The position numbers were made by a program, and so were the translations under genes. A DNA stretch of 64,000 nucleotides from Shewanella sp. OMA3-2 (GTDB lineage Bacteria > Pseudomonadota > Gammaproteobacteria > Enterobacterales > Shewanellaceae): the NCBI RefSeq assembly GCF_021513195.1, contig NZ_CP090974.1:3484001-3548000 (forward strand). The letters run 5' to 3'. Numbering within the stretch: the stretch's first letter is position 1; every line of letters begins with the position of its first letter. Below are positions 41,821-51,988 of the stretch, piece after piece. Below the pieces are notes generated by a model. That model saw only the letters and a program-made list of their open reading frames with translations. It had not been told where the DNA came from and did no database searches.

Positions 41821-43119
41821 ATGGCCTTACTAACATTAACTTGCCTTAGATCCCCCTTGAATAACGCCCTATTAGTTGCTTTAGGGTTATCATTTTCAAG
41901 TGCTGCTTTAGCACAAGATACCCTTATCATTGCCGATGCTTATGTGGATGTAGCCAAGGGTAAAACGGTTAAAGATGTGGCGATTATTGTCACCGACAGT
42001 AAAATCAGTAAAGTTGCTAAACAAGCTGACATCAACAATAAACAGAATTACACCGTCATTGATTTAAGCGGTAAAACCCTAGTACCAGGGGTGATGGACA
42101 TGCATGTGCATTTATCCGGTGATGCTGATGATAACTTCCTTGAAGCTCAAAATGATTCAGTGCCACGCCAAACAGTAAAAGCCGTTAAAAATGCCCAAAA
42201 AACCTTGATGGCCGGTTTTACCACAGTACGTGATTTAGGTGCATCCGGTTACTCGGTGATCGCCACGCGTGACGGCATTAATGCCGGCGATATTGTTGGG
42301 CCGCGCATTTGGGCTGTTGGCCATGCCATTAGTGTTACCGGAGGACATTGTGACGATAACTTTTCAGCACCCGAAAAGCATGCAAAGGCGCAGGGTGTAG
42401 CAGACGGTCCATGGGCCGTACGCGCCAAAGTGCGTGAAAACATCAAGTATGGCGCTAATGCGATAAAGATATGTGCCACTGGCGGTGTATTTTCAAAAGG
42501 CACTCAGGTTGGTATTCAGCAGTTAAGCGATGAAGAAATTAAAGCGGCTGTTGATGAAGCGCATATGCAAGGCATGGTTATTGCGGCACACGCCCATGGC
42601 ACTAGCGGTATTAAAGCGTCAATCAAAGCAGGAATTGACAGCATTGAGCATTGCAGCTTTATGGATGCCGAAACGATTAAAATGGCCATTGATGCTGGCA
42701 CTTACTTGTCGTGCGATATTTATAACACCGAGTACACCTTAGCATTTGGTGCTGCTAATGGCGTACCAGAAGCCAATATCAATAAAGAAAAATTGGTATC
42801 ACAGGCGCAACGAGACAGCTTTAGAAAAGCAGTAAAAGCCGGTGCAAAAATGGTATTTGGCTCTGATGCGGCTATCTATCCCCACGGCGATAATGGCAAA
42901 CAGTTTTCACGCATGGTGACATTCGGAATGACTCCTGCCCAGGCCTTACAAGCAGCGACCATTAATAGTGCTGCACTATTAAAGCAACAGGACTTAGGCC
43001 AATTAAAAGTGGGCTTTTTAGCCGACATTATAGCCGTTGATGGCGATCCACTTGAAAATATCAGCTTGATGGAAAACGTCAGCTTTGTTATGAAAAACGG
43101 CATTATTTATAAGCAATAA
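41821..43119 (+). CDS. Exported metal-dependent amidohydrolase (prolidase-like)
   Basis: A 432-residue amidohydrolase-superfamily enzyme with a signal peptide ending SSAALAQDT, so it is probably periplasmic. Metal ligands are visible in MDMHVHLSG, KICATGG (bridging Lys region), AHAHGTSG, IEHCSF and FGSDAAIYPHG. The closest group is the Xaa-Pro dipeptidase / imidazolonepropionase-like amidohydrolases, some of which cleave dipeptides ending in proline or basic residues. Exact substrate cannot be read from the sequence. AAAGGAG lies 8 bases upstream of the ATG. It is a single gene with its own terminator. Confidence 0.88.
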   Translation: MALLTLTCLRSPLNNALLVALGLSFSSAALAQDTLIIADAYVDVAKGKTVKDVAIIVTDSKISKVAKQADINNKQNYTVIDLSGKTLVPGVMDMHVHLSGDADDNFLEAQNDSVPRQTVKAVKNAQKTLMAGFTTVRDLGASGYSVIATRDGINAGDIVGPRIWAVGHAISVTGGHCDDNFSAPEKHAKAQGVADGPWAVRAKVRENIKYGANAIKICATGGVFSKGTQVGIQQLSDEEIKAAVDEAHMQGMVIAAHAHGTSGIKASIKAGIDSIEHCSFMDAETIKMAIDAGTYLSCDIYNTEYTLAFGAANGVPEANINKEKLVSQAQRDSFRKAVKAGAKMVFGSDAAIYPHGDNGKQFSRMVTFGMTPAQALQAATINSAALLKQQDLGQLKVGFLADIIAVDGDPLENISLMENVSFVMKNGIIYKQ

Positions 43120-43152
43120 CCGATATAGAAATAATCTTCAGCAAGAAACAAC

Positions 43153-43181
43153 AAGGTGCGACTCATGTCGTGCCTTTTTTT
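43153..43181 (+). terminator. Terminator after the amidohydrolase
   Basis: AAGGTGCGAC pairs with GTCGTGCCTT (two G-T wobbles) around loop TCAT and is followed by a T-run, 34 bases after the stop codon. Confidence 0.85.
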
Positions 43182-43277
43182 ATCGGTTTACCTGTGATTG
43201 AGCTTTTCACAAAGCAGACCTCGACATGGTATATTATTGGCTTAATCAATTGGTATAAAACTGTTTAAGGTTACCCC

Positions 43278-43970
43278 ATGAAAATTGGTATTATCGGCGC
43301 TATGGAGCCCGAAGTCGTTCATCTTGTTCAAGCTATTCATTCTCCAGCCCATACCACCATTGCTGGAATTGAATTCATTAGCGGTAAAATTGCTGGTAAA
43401 GATGTCGTTGTCACACGTTCTGGTATTGGTAAAGTAGCGGCAAGTATTGCAACAACGCTATTAATTGAAAAGTTTTCAGTCAGTCATGTAGTTAACACCG
43501 GCTCTGCTGGTGGATTTGTTGATGACTTAGCCATTGGTGATATTGTGATTTCATCAGAAGTTCGCCATCACGATGTTGATGTGACGGCATTTGGTTATGA
43601 AATTGGTCAAATGGCACAGCAACCTGCGGCATTTATTCCTGATGCTGAATTAGTGAAAGCAGCGCAACAAGCGGTTTCATCTCTGGGCGAAGTCAAAGCG
43701 ATTGAAGGGTTAATTTGTACTGGCGATAGCTTTATTTGCGACCCTGAGCGCACGAAAGTGATGCGAGCTAACTTTCCAACAATGGCGGCATGTGAAATGG
43801 AAGGCGCTGCTATTGCACAGGTGTGTCATCAATTTAACACTCCTTTTGTGATCATCCGCTCACTGTCTGATAATGCAAATAATGACTCACCGGTTGATTT
43901 TGACTCGTACATTATTAAAGCTGGGCAACATTCGGCCATGATGGTCATTGCACTGTTACAACAATTGTAA
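43278..43970 (+). CDS. mtnN: 5'-methylthioadenosine/S-adenosylhomocysteine nucleosidase
   Basis: MtnN (Pfs) cleaves methylthioadenosine and S-adenosylhomocysteine, recycling by-products of polyamine synthesis, methylation and autoinducer synthesis. The 230-residue protein starts [13 protein letters not shown], with catalytic Glu12. The substrate glutamate is in [12 protein letters not shown] and the catalytic Asp in RSLSDNAN. A CbiB-like gene follows 73 bases later on the same strand. Confidence 0.96.
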   Translation: MKIGIIGAMEPEVVHLVQAIHSPAHTTIAGIEFISGKIAGKDVVVTRSGIGKVAASIATTLLIEKFSVSHVVNTGSAGGFVDDLAIGDIVISSEVRHHDVDVTAFGYEIGQMAQQPAAFIPDAELVKAAQQAVSSLGEVKAIEGLICTGDSFICDPERTKVMRANFPTMAACEMEGAAIAQVCHQFNTPFVIIRSLSDNANNDSPVDFDSYIIKAGQHSAMMVIALLQQL

Positions 43971-44043
43971 TTTTACAGCTATTGTAATATTAAATATGAT
44001 TAGCTTTTAACGGCATAAGCTTGCAACGGATATCCACATTAGT

Positions 44044-45060
44044 ATGAACAATCTACTTTTGCAAAATGAGTTCATACAAGGCTGCTTAGTGCTAATAGCA
44101 TCTATTGCTGCGGCGCAACTTGCACCACTGCCTAAGCACTGGCTTCCCTGGTTATGGTTTAGGTTATTAGCAAATCAATTAGCGGCTAAGGTTAATCACC
44201 TTAACCGCTCTGTTTCACAACAGATGACTGCGGGGATCTTAGCGACGCTATTGTTAGTTATCCCCATCACCACCATCACAGCTTTTTTTCTTGAACTTGC
44301 TGCCTATGGCTGGTTTTTTGACTTTCTAATACTGTACTGCAGCATTAGCGACTACCAATTCACTCATCAAGCAAAGCGTATTCAAGCGGCGCTAGAAAAA
44401 GGCAACAATGCCTCCGCTAAAGTCATATTAGCACCTTGGGTCAGTCAAAGTACCCAGCGACTATCCAGTGTTGGCTTGTGTAAAACCACTATCGAAAAAA
44501 CACTGATTGCGCCTGTTTACGGCAGTGTTGCCACAGTCCTATTTTTTGCTTTAGGTGGCTCAACTATGGTTATTGCGGCACACTTACTTAAACAACTAGA
44601 ACAGTGCTGGCCAACCTATCATCCTAATTTTGTCAATTTTTCTAGCTTTATTGGCCAATTTAATCGCTTACTGTTTTTTATCCCTAGATTATTATGGCAG
44701 TTTTCATTAGCAATACAGTTTGGTCAACTTGGTGTTAAAAGCATAGTTGTTACAGATAAGGTCACTCAAGGACTAAATAATGACTTTAGTGTGATACATC
44801 TAGGGGCTAATTTACTCAAAACTGAACTTGGCGGGCCACAACAATTTATACTGCCATCAGCTTCACAAAAACTCAGTTATACAAATGGGGCTGCTGAAAC
44901 TGTTTTTGAAAAAGTGGCTTTAGCCAAAGTATTAGCCGGCCCACTCCCCCACTACCAGCATATTCATATTGCGATCAAGGCGGCCCAGAATGGTAAATTT
45001 TTCTTCTTAGCATTAGCTATTTTATTGCCTTTGTTATGGGCATTGCTGCAAAATATGTAA
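44044..45060 (+). CDS. CobD/CbiB-family membrane protein
   Basis: A 338-residue membrane protein of the CobD/CbiB (and AmpE) family. CbiB attaches aminopropanol phosphate to cobyric acid in cobalamin synthesis; AmpE has a signalling role. The sequence shows membrane segments near residues 12-30, 60-85, 160-180 and 318-336, and the soluble stretch HQAKRIQAALEKGNNASAK, equivalent to the CbiB region that normally carries the R.AL..GDL.AAR motif. Here that motif is degenerate and no other cobalamin gene is nearby. A true cobinamide-phosphate synthase activity is therefore doubtful. It may form a unit with mtnN. Confidence 0.75.
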   Translation: MNNLLLQNEFIQGCLVLIASIAAAQLAPLPKHWLPWLWFRLLANQLAAKVNHLNRSVSQQMTAGILATLLLVIPITTITAFFLELAAYGWFFDFLILYCSISDYQFTHQAKRIQAALEKGNNASAKVILAPWVSQSTQRLSSVGLCKTTIEKTLIAPVYGSVATVLFFALGGSTMVIAAHLLKQLEQCWPTYHPNFVNFSSFIGQFNRLLFFIPRLLWQFSLAIQFGQLGVKSIVVTDKVTQGLNNDFSVIHLGANLLKTELGGPQQFILPSASQKLSYTNGAAETVFEKVALAKVLAGPLPHYQHIHIAIKAAQNGKFFFLALAILLPLLWALLQNM

Positions 45061-45123
45061 ATCGTTAGCCAAAAGCGGTATTATCCGCGGCTGCTTGTTT
45101 TATATACCCTCGTTTATAGGAAA

Positions 45124-45519
45124 GTGACCTTGTTCGATAATTTACATGTTTCATTAACCACGCCGGCTTTGCTATTTCCGGCCATCTCATTACTTTTGCT
45201 GGCATATACCAATCGTTTTTTTGCACTAGCGGCACTTATCCGCCAGCTAAGTGAACGAGGTAAACCTGTCAATGACGAGCAAATAAAAAACCTTAAACAA
45301 CGCATTAATCTTATCCGCAAGATGCAGGAAGCGGGTGTGAGTAGTTTTGCTTTATGCGTGTTATGCATGATTTTTCTTTATACTGGATTTAATCAAGTTG
45401 GCTCAGTTATCTTTGGCCTAAGTTTGCTGTTGTTACTCTATTCTTTGATTTTATCTGTGATTGAAATTCGCATTTCGGTTGATGCACTTAATATTCACCT
45501 TAAAGAGTTAAGTAAATGA
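45124..45519 (+). CDS. DUF2721 family membrane protein
   Basis: A 131-residue protein with three membrane segments and a basic central helix ([17 protein letters not shown]), typical of DUF2721; function unknown. It starts at GTG 45124 or, with a better spaced AGGAAAG, at TTG 45130. Its last codons overlap the next start in an ATGA arrangement, so it is coupled to the TRIC-type gene. Confidence 0.8.
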   Translation: MTLFDNLHVSLTTPALLFPAISLLLLAYTNRFFALAALIRQLSERGKPVNDEQIKNLKQRINLIRKMQEAGVSSFALCVLCMIFLYTGFNQVGSVIFGLSLLLLLYSLILSVIEIRISVDALNIHLKELSK

Positions 45520-46142
45520 GCCAATGGATTTACTTTTTTGACCTCTGCGGTACTGCTGTATTTGCACTATCTGGGGCCTTGGCTGCAGGAAAGCATCGTA
45601 TGGACCCTTTCGGCGTAACGGTATTAGCCTCTGTGACTGCGATTGGCGGCGGCAGTATCCGTGACACATTATTAGGCTCCACACCGGTTTTTTGGATTAC
45701 CGATCCCAATTACATCATAGTGATCCTCGCGACCGTGGTTGCTTGTTTGATCCTGGTCCGCAAGCCCCATAAGTTACCCAACATCACCCTGCCTGTGGCC
45801 GATGCTCTAGGCTTAGCCCTGTTTACGGTTATTGGTGCTCAAAAAGCATTACTACTGGGTCATTCTGGCATGATTGCTGTTGTAATGGGATTAATAACCG
45901 GCGTTGGCGGTGGTATAATTCGAGATGTATTATGTCGACAAGTTCCCATGGTATTACGGACAGAAATTTATGCTACAGCTTCTATTATTGGCGGGATCTG
46001 TTATACCTTGAGCTTACTGTCAGGAATAGATAGTATGACTTCGATGTTCTTAGCTATGGCTAGCACGCTCATCATTAGATTAAGTGCAATCCGCTGGCAT
46101 CTTTCCTTACCTGCATTCGATTTAAAAACAAAGAGACCTTGA
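45516..46142 (+). CDS. TRIC-family (YicG-type) cation channel protein
   Basis: A 208-residue membrane protein of the UPF0126/TRIC family with seven membrane segments. Each half carries the family motif: [11 protein letters not shown] and [16 protein letters not shown]. Prokaryotic TRIC proteins form homotrimeric monovalent cation channels; some YicG-type members have been proposed to transport glycine. The first gene overlap (ATGA with DUF2721) and the one-base gap to the next gene show an operon. Confidence 0.88.
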   Translation: MSQWIYFFDLCGTAVFALSGALAAGKHRMDPFGVTVLASVTAIGGGSIRDTLLGSTPVFWITDPNYIIVILATVVACLILVRKPHKLPNITLPVADALGLALFTVIGAQKALLLGHSGMIAVVMGLITGVGGGIIRDVLCRQVPMVLRTEIYATASIIGGICYTLSLLSGIDSMTSMFLAMASTLIIRLSAIRWHLSLPAFDLKTKRP

Positions 46143-46143
46143 T

Positions 46144-46620
46144 GTGCGTTTAATTAGCCTACTATTTAGCTTACTATTGAGTTTTCAAACTCATGCGAAT
46201 ATTGGTGATATGCCAGCAGAACAACAGCTTGCAATTCAATATGTTGAGGCCTATACCAGCCATGATTTTAAAACGTTAAAAAAGTTTTATACCCGTGAGA
46301 GCATATTTTTTGATAAAACTGCTGGGGTAGAATATAAAGGTGAGCGCCAGATTATTGCTTTCCTCACCCGTGCCTATGAAGGTGTACTTGAATACCGACT
46401 GAATATAGAACATATGTTCAATAATGGCGCTATTATCGTCATAATTGGCAGCTATAGCTTACGTGGTCCAGGTGATCAATATGGTAAACCCGATAAAATT
46501 ATTGATATTGCGGTTCCAGGGGTCACCACCTTAAAATTTGATATGAAAACCCAACGCTTAATCGAACATATGGATTTGATGGACTACCAAACAATGGCTG
46601 ACCAACTAGAATCTCAGTAA
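46144..46620 (+). CDS. Exported SnoaL-like (NTF2-fold) protein
   Basis: A 158-residue protein with a signal peptide (LISLLFSLLLSFQTHA, cleavage near residue 19) and an NTF2/SnoaL-like fold: AIQYVEAYTSHDFKTLKKFY, then YKGERQIIAFL and HMDLMDYQTM. Proteins of this fold bind small ligands or act as isomerases; no function can be given. The start is GTG, one base after the TRIC gene stop, so it is coupled to it. Expected location is the periplasm. Confidence 0.78.
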   Translation: MRLISLLFSLLLSFQTHANIGDMPAEQQLAIQYVEAYTSHDFKTLKKFYTRESIFFDKTAGVEYKGERQIIAFLTRAYEGVLEYRLNIEHMFNNGAIIVIIGSYSLRGPGDQYGKPDKIIDIAVPGVTTLKFDMKTQRLIEHMDLMDYQTMADQLESQ

Positions 46621-46701
46621 TCTATTAGTCCCTCCAGTGTTTCGATGGGCTTCTTCAATATCGAACATAACTCCCCCAAAAAACGATTAAATTCAGATAA
46701 T

Positions 46702-46727
46702 AAAAAAGGCTCATAAGAGCCTTTTTT
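46702..46727. terminator. Bidirectional terminator between convergent genes
   Basis: Perfect 11-bp stem AAAAAAGGCTC / GAGCCTTTTTT with loop ATAA, 81 bases after the SnoaL-like gene and 19 bases after tyrS on the other strand. Confidence 0.95.
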
Positions 46728-46746
46728 ATTGAACACAGAATCTGAC

Positions 46747-47943
46747 TTAATTCAGCACGACTTTGGCAAACTTGCGTTTGCCAACCTGCACTACAGCTTC
46801 AAAACCTGCGTTAAACACTTGACGACTATCTTCTACTTTTTCACCATCAAACTTCACAGCACCTTGCTTTATCATGCGCATACCGTCAGAAGTAGACCCA
46901 ACTAAACCGGCATCTTTAAGTAAGTTAGCAATCGCTAACCCTTCACCAGCAGCAAGTGTTACCGTTTCAATGTCTTCCGGAATCGCGCCTTTTTGGAAAC
47001 GATTGATAAATTCCTGGTGGGCAGCTTCAGCTGCTGCTTCATTATGGAAACGGGCAATAATTTCTTTGGCTAAGGTAATTTTAATATCACGCGGATTAGT
47101 GCCATTTTCCATATCCAACTTAAAACCAGCAATCTCTTCTAGCGGACGGAAAGACAGTAACTCAAAATAACGCCACATCAAGTCATCTGATATGGACATA
47201 ATTTTGCCAAACATTTCATTTGCAGGCTCACTCACACCAATATAGTTGTGAGCTGATTTAGACATTTTTTTCACACCGTCCAAACCTTCAAGCAGCGGCA
47301 TCATAATCACAGTTTGTGGTTTTTGACCTTCTGCTTTTTGTAATTCACGTCCCATCAGTAGATTAAACTTTTGGTCAGTACCACCTAATTCGACATCGGC
47401 TTGTAACGCTACCGAATCGTAACCTTGCAGTAGTGGGTACATAAATTCATGGATCGCAATAGATTGCCCAGAAGCATAACGTTTTTTAAAGTCATCACGC
47501 TCCATCATACGCGCAACCGTTTGCTGTGAAGCTAAACGGATCATACCTGCGGCACCTAATGGCTCTAACCAGCTAGAATTAAACTCAATACGTGTTTTAG
47601 CGGGATCCAAAATCTTATAAACTTGCTCTTTATAGGTTTCAGCATTAGCAAGTACTTGCTCACGTGTTAGTGGCGGACGAGTGCTATTTTTGCCGCTAGG
47701 GTCGCCAACCATGCCAGTAAAGTCACCGATCAAGAAAATGACTTCATGACCAAGCTCTTGGAAGGTACGCATTTTATTTAAAATGACAGTATGCCCTAGA
47801 TGGATATCTGGCGCGGTAGGATCTGCGCCTAACTTAATCCTAAGAGGTCGTCCTTCTTTAAGTTTTTCAATGAGATCAGCCTCAAGTAAAATTTCATCCG
47901 TACCACGTTTGATCTCTGCCAACACTTGATCTAATTCAGCCAT
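46747..47943 (-). CDS. tyrS: Tyrosyl-tRNA synthetase
   Basis: TyrRS charges tRNA-Tyr. The 398-residue protein belongs to the shorter, TyrZ-like group. The HIGH motif is HLGHTVIL and the KMSKS motif is [11 protein letters not shown]-terminal S4 RNA-binding domain ends [19 protein letters not shown]. It is divergent from the M23 peptidase gene, an arrangement that is conserved, as I recall, in Pseudomonas too. Confidence 0.97.
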   Translation of the reverse strand: MAELDQVLAEIKRGTDEILLEADLIEKLKEGRPLRIKLGADPTAPDIHLGHTVILNKMRTFQELGHEVIFLIGDFTGMVGDPSGKNSTRPPLTREQVLANAETYKEQVYKILDPAKTRIEFNSSWLEPLGAAGMIRLASQQTVARMMERDDFKKRYASGQSIAIHEFMYPLLQGYDSVALQADVELGGTDQKFNLLMGRELQKAEGQKPQTVIMMPLLEGLDGVKKMSKSAHNYIGVSEPANEMFGKIMSISDDLMWRYFELLSFRPLEEIAGFKLDMENGTNPRDIKITLAKEIIARFHNEAAAEAAHQEFINRFQKGAIPEDIETVTLAAGEGLAIANLLKDAGLVGSTSDGMRMIKQGAVKFDGEKVEDSRQVFNAGFEAVVQVGKRKFAKVVLN

Positions 47944-48077
47944 CTCTACTGCAACTCCTAGAGCGTAATCATTAACAAATAAAAATAAAGAGGACTATGT
48001 TACTTGTTAGCCACAGCAAATGAAAGAGTGTACACTTACCGGATAACAACAAGAGTGGGAAATTGGTAACTGAGTCA

Positions 48078-49547
48078 ATGGCAAAGCTGATTACAATATT
48101 TAAGTTGCTGCCTAAAGCACATCAAATAGCCTTAGCTACATTAGCTATATTTACTTCTTTAATTTTGGTATTTCCATCAGAAGATGCCCAAGCTTCTAAG
48201 CGGACATCAACAGATGGGTTATCATCGCTAACAACCGACTCAAATCAGTCGGTACCATTAGCCTTTAGAAGCCCTAGCGCCCCAAAAGTAGCTAAAAAAA
48301 ATACCCCATCATCGGCCCCCACTGCAGATGATGAAATTTTTGCTGCGCATTTAAATACCTTGTCGCCTGAATCAGAAACAGACCAAGTGATTAATAATAT
48401 CGCTAGCGAGTTACAAGCTCAAAAACAGGCGATTCAACAAGCCAGTGAAGCGGTTGATCCTAATGCTCTGCATGCTGAATATTATGAAGTGGCAAAAGGC
48501 GACACATTAGGGGGGTTATTTAACCGTGCAGGGCTAACGGCTAAAGATGTATACGACATCACCAGTTTACCTATCGCGAAAAAGAATTTACTTAAAATTA
48601 TTCCTGGTGAAGAAATTGCTATCAGCAAGAATGCCCAAGGCGAATTAGCCGAACTAAGTTACCGCATGGATAAAATATCGACTTTGGTTATCTCTAAAGC
48701 AAACGATAAATATCAAGAAGTCGTAAATAAAAAACAGTTAGAAACACGCCAATCTTTTATTACCGCCAAAATTAAAAGCAATTTCTGGACTGCGGCGGCT
48801 GATGCAGGTTTGTCGGCTAATCACATCATGCAACTTGCTAACATCTTAGGCTGGGACATAGATTTTGCGTTAGATATTCGTAAAAACGATCATTTTTCAC
48901 TGATTTTTGAACAAGAATATGCCGATGGTCAGTTTATTCGTACTGGTAATATACTCGCGGTAGAATTTGTTAACCAAGGTGAGCGCTATACCGCCATTCG
49001 CTACAAAGACGGCCAGTATTATTCAGAAACAGGCAACAGCATGCGTAAACCATTTTTACGCTCACCGGTAGATTTTAAATACGTTAGCTCTAACTTTAAC
49101 CCAAGACGACTGCATCCTGTAACGGGTCAAATAAAAGCTCACCGTGGGGTAGATTATGTTGCGGCTGTTGGTACGCCAATTAAAGCTGCTGGGCGAGGTA
49201 AAGTGGTTGAGGCGGGTTATAATCAATTTAATGGTAACTATGTGTTCATTAAACACAATGATACCTATACCACTAAGTATCTGCATTTAAATGCCCGTAA
49301 AGTTAAACGTGGCGATATAGTAAAACAAAGCCAAATTATTGGTACTTTAGGGCGCACAGGCCGCGTAACTGGCGCGCATTTACACTATGAGTTTATTGTC
49401 AATGGTGTACACAGAAATCCTAGAACGATTAATTTACCTAAGTCTGAACCCATTGAGCGCAGCGAAAGAGGCAAGTTTGAAAATGTGAGTAAGCTACTAA
49501 TGGCTCAGCTAAAATCAAACCAAGCGCAAATGATTGCGAGTAACTAA
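48078..49547 (+). CDS. M23 peptidoglycan endopeptidase with LysM/OapA-like domain (MepM-like)
   Basis: A peptidoglycan DD-endopeptidase of about 489 residues, likely needed to open the cell wall for growth. An N-terminal membrane anchor (IALATLAIFTSLILVF) is followed by a LysM/OapA-like domain (YYEVAKGDTLGGLFNRAG) and the C-terminal M23 domain. The zinc motifs are KAHRGVDYVA (HxxxD) and GAHLHYEFI (HxH). The ATG at 48078 puts the anchor at the family position; a TTG 15 bases upstream is the alternative. It is followed by anmK, linking wall cleavage with wall recycling. Confidence 0.92.
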   Translation: MAKLITIFKLLPKAHQIALATLAIFTSLILVFPSEDAQASKRTSTDGLSSLTTDSNQSVPLAFRSPSAPKVAKKNTPSSAPTADDEIFAAHLNTLSPESETDQVINNIASELQAQKQAIQQASEAVDPNALHAEYYEVAKGDTLGGLFNRAGLTAKDVYDITSLPIAKKNLLKIIPGEEIAISKNAQGELAELSYRMDKISTLVISKANDKYQEVVNKKQLETRQSFITAKIKSNFWTAAADAGLSANHIMQLANILGWDIDFALDIRKNDHFSLIFEQEYADGQFIRTGNILAVEFVNQGERYTAIRYKDGQYYSETGNSMRKPFLRSPVDFKYVSSNFNPRRLHPVTGQIKAHRGVDYVAAVGTPIKAAGRGKVVEAGYNQFNGNYVFIKHNDTYTTKYLHLNARKVKRGDIVKQSQIIGTLGRTGRVTGAHLHYEFIVNGVHRNPRTINLPKSEPIERSERGKFENVSKLLMAQLKSNQAQMIASN

Positions 49548-49571
49548 CTTTCCTAATATCTATCTAATTTA

Positions 49572-49612
49572 TTAACTAATATAAGCTTGGATATCTTGCT
49601 TATATTAGTTAA
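49572..49612. repeat. Perfect 15-bp inverted repeat between the M23 gene and anmK
   Basis: TTAACTAATATAAGC and GCTTATATTAGTTAA flank an 11-base loop, 25 bases after the peptidase gene and 34 bases before anmK. There is no T-tract, so it may be an mRNA-stabilising stem, a leaky terminator or a regulator site. Confidence 0.6.
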
Positions 49613-49645
49613 CCATCACTCTCATTCAAATTAAGGAAGTCTTTC

Positions 49646-50758
49646 ATGTCTGAGCCAGAATATTATATTGGTCTTATGTCCGGCACGAGCATGGATGGTG
49701 TGGATGCAGTATTAGTTGATTTTAGCCACGGTTACCCGCAACTGGTTAGCGCACATACTGAAGAGATTCCAGGGCATTTACTTAGGGGGCTACAACGCCT
49801 TTGCCAACCTTCAACCGATGAAATTAACCGTTTAGGTAGACTAGATCGCAGCGTGGGTTTGTTATTTGCAAAAGCCGTTAATCAGCTACTAACCCACGCG
49901 AGTGTGAGTCCAAGTCAGGTTATCGCTATTGGATCGCATGGTCAAACGGTCAGACACATGCCTAATTTAGAAATGGGTTTTACCTTACAAATTGGCGACC
50001 CCAATACTATCGCGGTAGAGACGGGCATTGATGTTATTGCAGACTTTCGCCGTAAAGATATCGCATTAGGTGGCCAAGGCGCGCCATTGGTACCGGCTTT
50101 TCATCAACAAATTTTTGCTAAACCTGATACCCAACGGGTCATTTTAAATATTGGCGGTATTGCAAATATCACCTATCTTCCAGGTGATTCAAATAAAGTG
50201 ATAGGTTTTGACACTGGCCCTGGTAATAATCTAATTGATGCTTTTATCCAGCAAGCCCAAGAGCTCCCTTTTGACAAAAATGGCGAATGGGCCGATTCAG
50301 GTAACTCAAACCCTGACCTATTAAAACAGCTTTTATCGCATTCTTATTTTTCGTTAGCTTACCCTAAAAGTACTGGACGAGAACTCTTCAACCAGGCGTG
50401 GCTTGAACAACAATTATCAGAATTTAGTCACTTAGATCAAGAAGACATTCAATCCACATTACTTGACTTAACTTGCCATAGCATAGCGAATGACGTTAAC
50501 AAGCTAAGTGCTACAGGCGAGCTATATGTTTGTGGTGGCGGTGCACTGAACAAGGCACTAATGCGTCGACTCGCTTTGTTAGTACCTGGCTACAAAGTGG
50601 CCACAACAACGGACATAGGTATTGACCCTAAATGGGTTGAGGGATTTGCTTTTGCCTGGCTTGCCATGCGTCACCATCGCCAATTACCGGCTAACTTGCC
50701 CGCTGTCACAGGTGCAAGCAGAGAAGCGGTATTAGGTGGACGATATTCGGCAAAGTAA
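49646..50758 (+). CDS. anmK: Anhydro-N-acetylmuramic acid kinase
   Basis: AnmK hydrolyses and phosphorylates anhydro-MurNAc to MurNAc-6-phosphate in peptidoglycan recycling. The 370-residue protein has the ATP-fold motifs [15 protein letters not shown] and [14 protein letters not shown], and the phosphate-binding motif [19 protein letters not shown] lies 6 bases before the ATG. It follows the M23 peptidase and precedes a terminator. Confidence 0.97.
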   Translation: MSEPEYYIGLMSGTSMDGVDAVLVDFSHGYPQLVSAHTEEIPGHLLRGLQRLCQPSTDEINRLGRLDRSVGLLFAKAVNQLLTHASVSPSQVIAIGSHGQTVRHMPNLEMGFTLQIGDPNTIAVETGIDVIADFRRKDIALGGQGAPLVPAFHQQIFAKPDTQRVILNIGGIANITYLPGDSNKVIGFDTGPGNNLIDAFIQQAQELPFDKNGEWADSGNSNPDLLKQLLSHSYFSLAYPKSTGRELFNQAWLEQQLSEFSHLDQEDIQSTLLDLTCHSIANDVNKLSATGELYVCGGGALNKALMRRLALLVPGYKVATTTDIGIDPKWVEGFAFAWLAMRHHRQLPANLPAVTGASREAVLGGRYSAK

Positions 50759-50886
50759 TCTGCCATGATGCTATTTGATGCCCTAACAGGCTTAATTTAA
50801 GTTTAATTATTTGGATCTGTATCCATTTTAACAGACCCGATTTAAGTCCATTGGATTAATCATTTTGTGTTCATCGCCCAATACAT

Positions 50887-50917
50887 AAAAGTCCGCTTAC
50901 TGTGGACTTTTCTTTTT
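50887..50917 (+). terminator. Terminator after anmK
   Basis: AAAAGTCC / GGACTTTT, extendable by a G-T and a C-G pair, runs into TTTTCTTTTTC about 130 bases after anmK. Confidence 0.8.
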
Positions 50918-51011
50918 CAAATAATCCTGTCAGTGGTATCATGCGCCAATATTTAGTTTTTAATCGGCATATGGATACCTGTATTGCTGATTGCTGCCAT
51001 ATGAGAATCGC

Positions 51012-51398
51012 ATGAGTATTAAACAAAAAAGTGTTGCCGAATTACTACAACTAACGCCTGAAGGCCGTTATGATTACATGATTGAACAAGTCAAAAGCCA
51101 CAAAATGATTTGGTCTTTGCAAGACAGTGATGGCTGCGTCATGCTAACCACTGAAGATGAAGATTGTATTCCAATGTGGCCATCAGAAGAAACGGCTGCA
51201 CTGTGGGCCGTTGATGACTGGAAAGACTGCGAGCCATTAGCCATTCCCCTTGATGAATTTCAAGAGCGTTGGGTGAGCGGCATGGAAGATGATGATTTAT
51301 TTATTGCCGTATTCCCAGTTCAAGAAGATTTAGGTGTCGTTGTGCCACCTTTTGAAGTCGATCAACGCTTAACCTCTAAAGACACTACAAAGCACTAA
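51012..51398 (+). CDS. DUF2750 family protein
   Basis: A 128-residue acidic cytoplasmic protein. The layout with SVAELLQLTPEGRYDYMI, then DSDGCVMLTTEDEDCIPMWP and EEFQERW-like end matches DUF2750; function unknown. An in-frame TTG lies 21 bases upstream; the ATG before SIKQKS is the family start. A small membrane-protein gene follows after 5 bases and is probably cotranscribed. Confidence 0.85.
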   Translation: MSIKQKSVAELLQLTPEGRYDYMIEQVKSHKMIWSLQDSDGCVMLTTEDEDCIPMWPSEETAALWAVDDWKDCEPLAIPLDEFQERWVSGMEDDDLFIAVFPVQEDLGVVVPPFEVDQRLTSKDTTKH

Positions 51399-51403
51399 TA
51401 CTA

Positions 51404-51916
51404 ATGAATAATCCCATGGATGCTAAAGCTAAAGCCATAACCAATATCGCTGAAAATATATCACCGAGTATCGATACTGAAAAAATTAAGCCTGCTGTGG
51501 TAAAGCCAATACTGCCTAAACGTTTGACGGCATTGATGTTAATTTACACAGTGGCATCTATCAGTGGTTTAATGGCTGCTAATTCTGTTTCAGAGTTAAG
51601 TACTATGCTATGCCTATTAACGTTACTAATGGTTGTGGCGGTATTTGGCCGTCAAAAAGCAGCCCTGTATATGCTCAGAGGTTACAGCGTTTTGCAATTA
51701 GCATTTTACAGCTTTTTACCGGTACTTATGTATGATCCAGACAATTTAGTTGCCGGGCCTACCACAATGGATTTTGGTTTATTTCAAGCTGTGGTATCTG
51801 ACTGGGTTATTTTTAGTGCATTGATTATTATAGGTATAATACAAGTTTGGATAAGCTTCAATGGTAAAGTTAAGGCGTGGTTTAAACCGCGACAAAATAT
51901 GAATATCATGAGCTAA
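51404..51916 (+). CDS. Small inner-membrane protein, function unknown
   Basis: A 170-residue protein with a polar N-terminal tail of about 40 residues and four hydrophobic segments (LTALMLIYTVASISGLM, LCLLTLLMVVAVFG, SVLQLAFYSFLPVLM and WVIFSALIIIGIIQVWI). I do not recognise a named family. It starts 5 bases after the DUF2750 gene, and a terminator follows directly. Confidence 0.7.
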   Translation: MNNPMDAKAKAITNIAENISPSIDTEKIKPAVVKPILPKRLTALMLIYTVASISGLMAANSVSELSTMLCLLTLLMVVAVFGRQKAALYMLRGYSVLQLAFYSFLPVLMYDPDNLVAGPTTMDFGLFQAVVSDWVIFSALIIIGIIQVWISFNGKVKAWFKPRQNMNIMS

Positions 51917-51929
51917 TTAGCAACAACAA

Positions 51930-51953
51930 AAAAGCCGTCTAATGACGGCTTTT
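51930..51953. terminator. Bidirectional terminator, second copy of the 24-base element
   Basis: Stem AAAAGCCGTC / GACGGCTTTT with loop TAAT, 13 bases after the membrane gene and 35 bases from the end of the convergent erpA. It is base-for-base the same as the terminator at 9875-9898. Confidence 0.92.
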
Positions 51954-51988
51954 AGTTTTCTTGAACAATATTAATCAATAACACTGAC

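Noticed and set aside
44044..45060. Functional cobalamin synthesis enzyme CbiB
   Set aside because: Family membership is plausible but the key motif is degenerate and there are no other cobalamin genes nearby, so only a family-level call is made.
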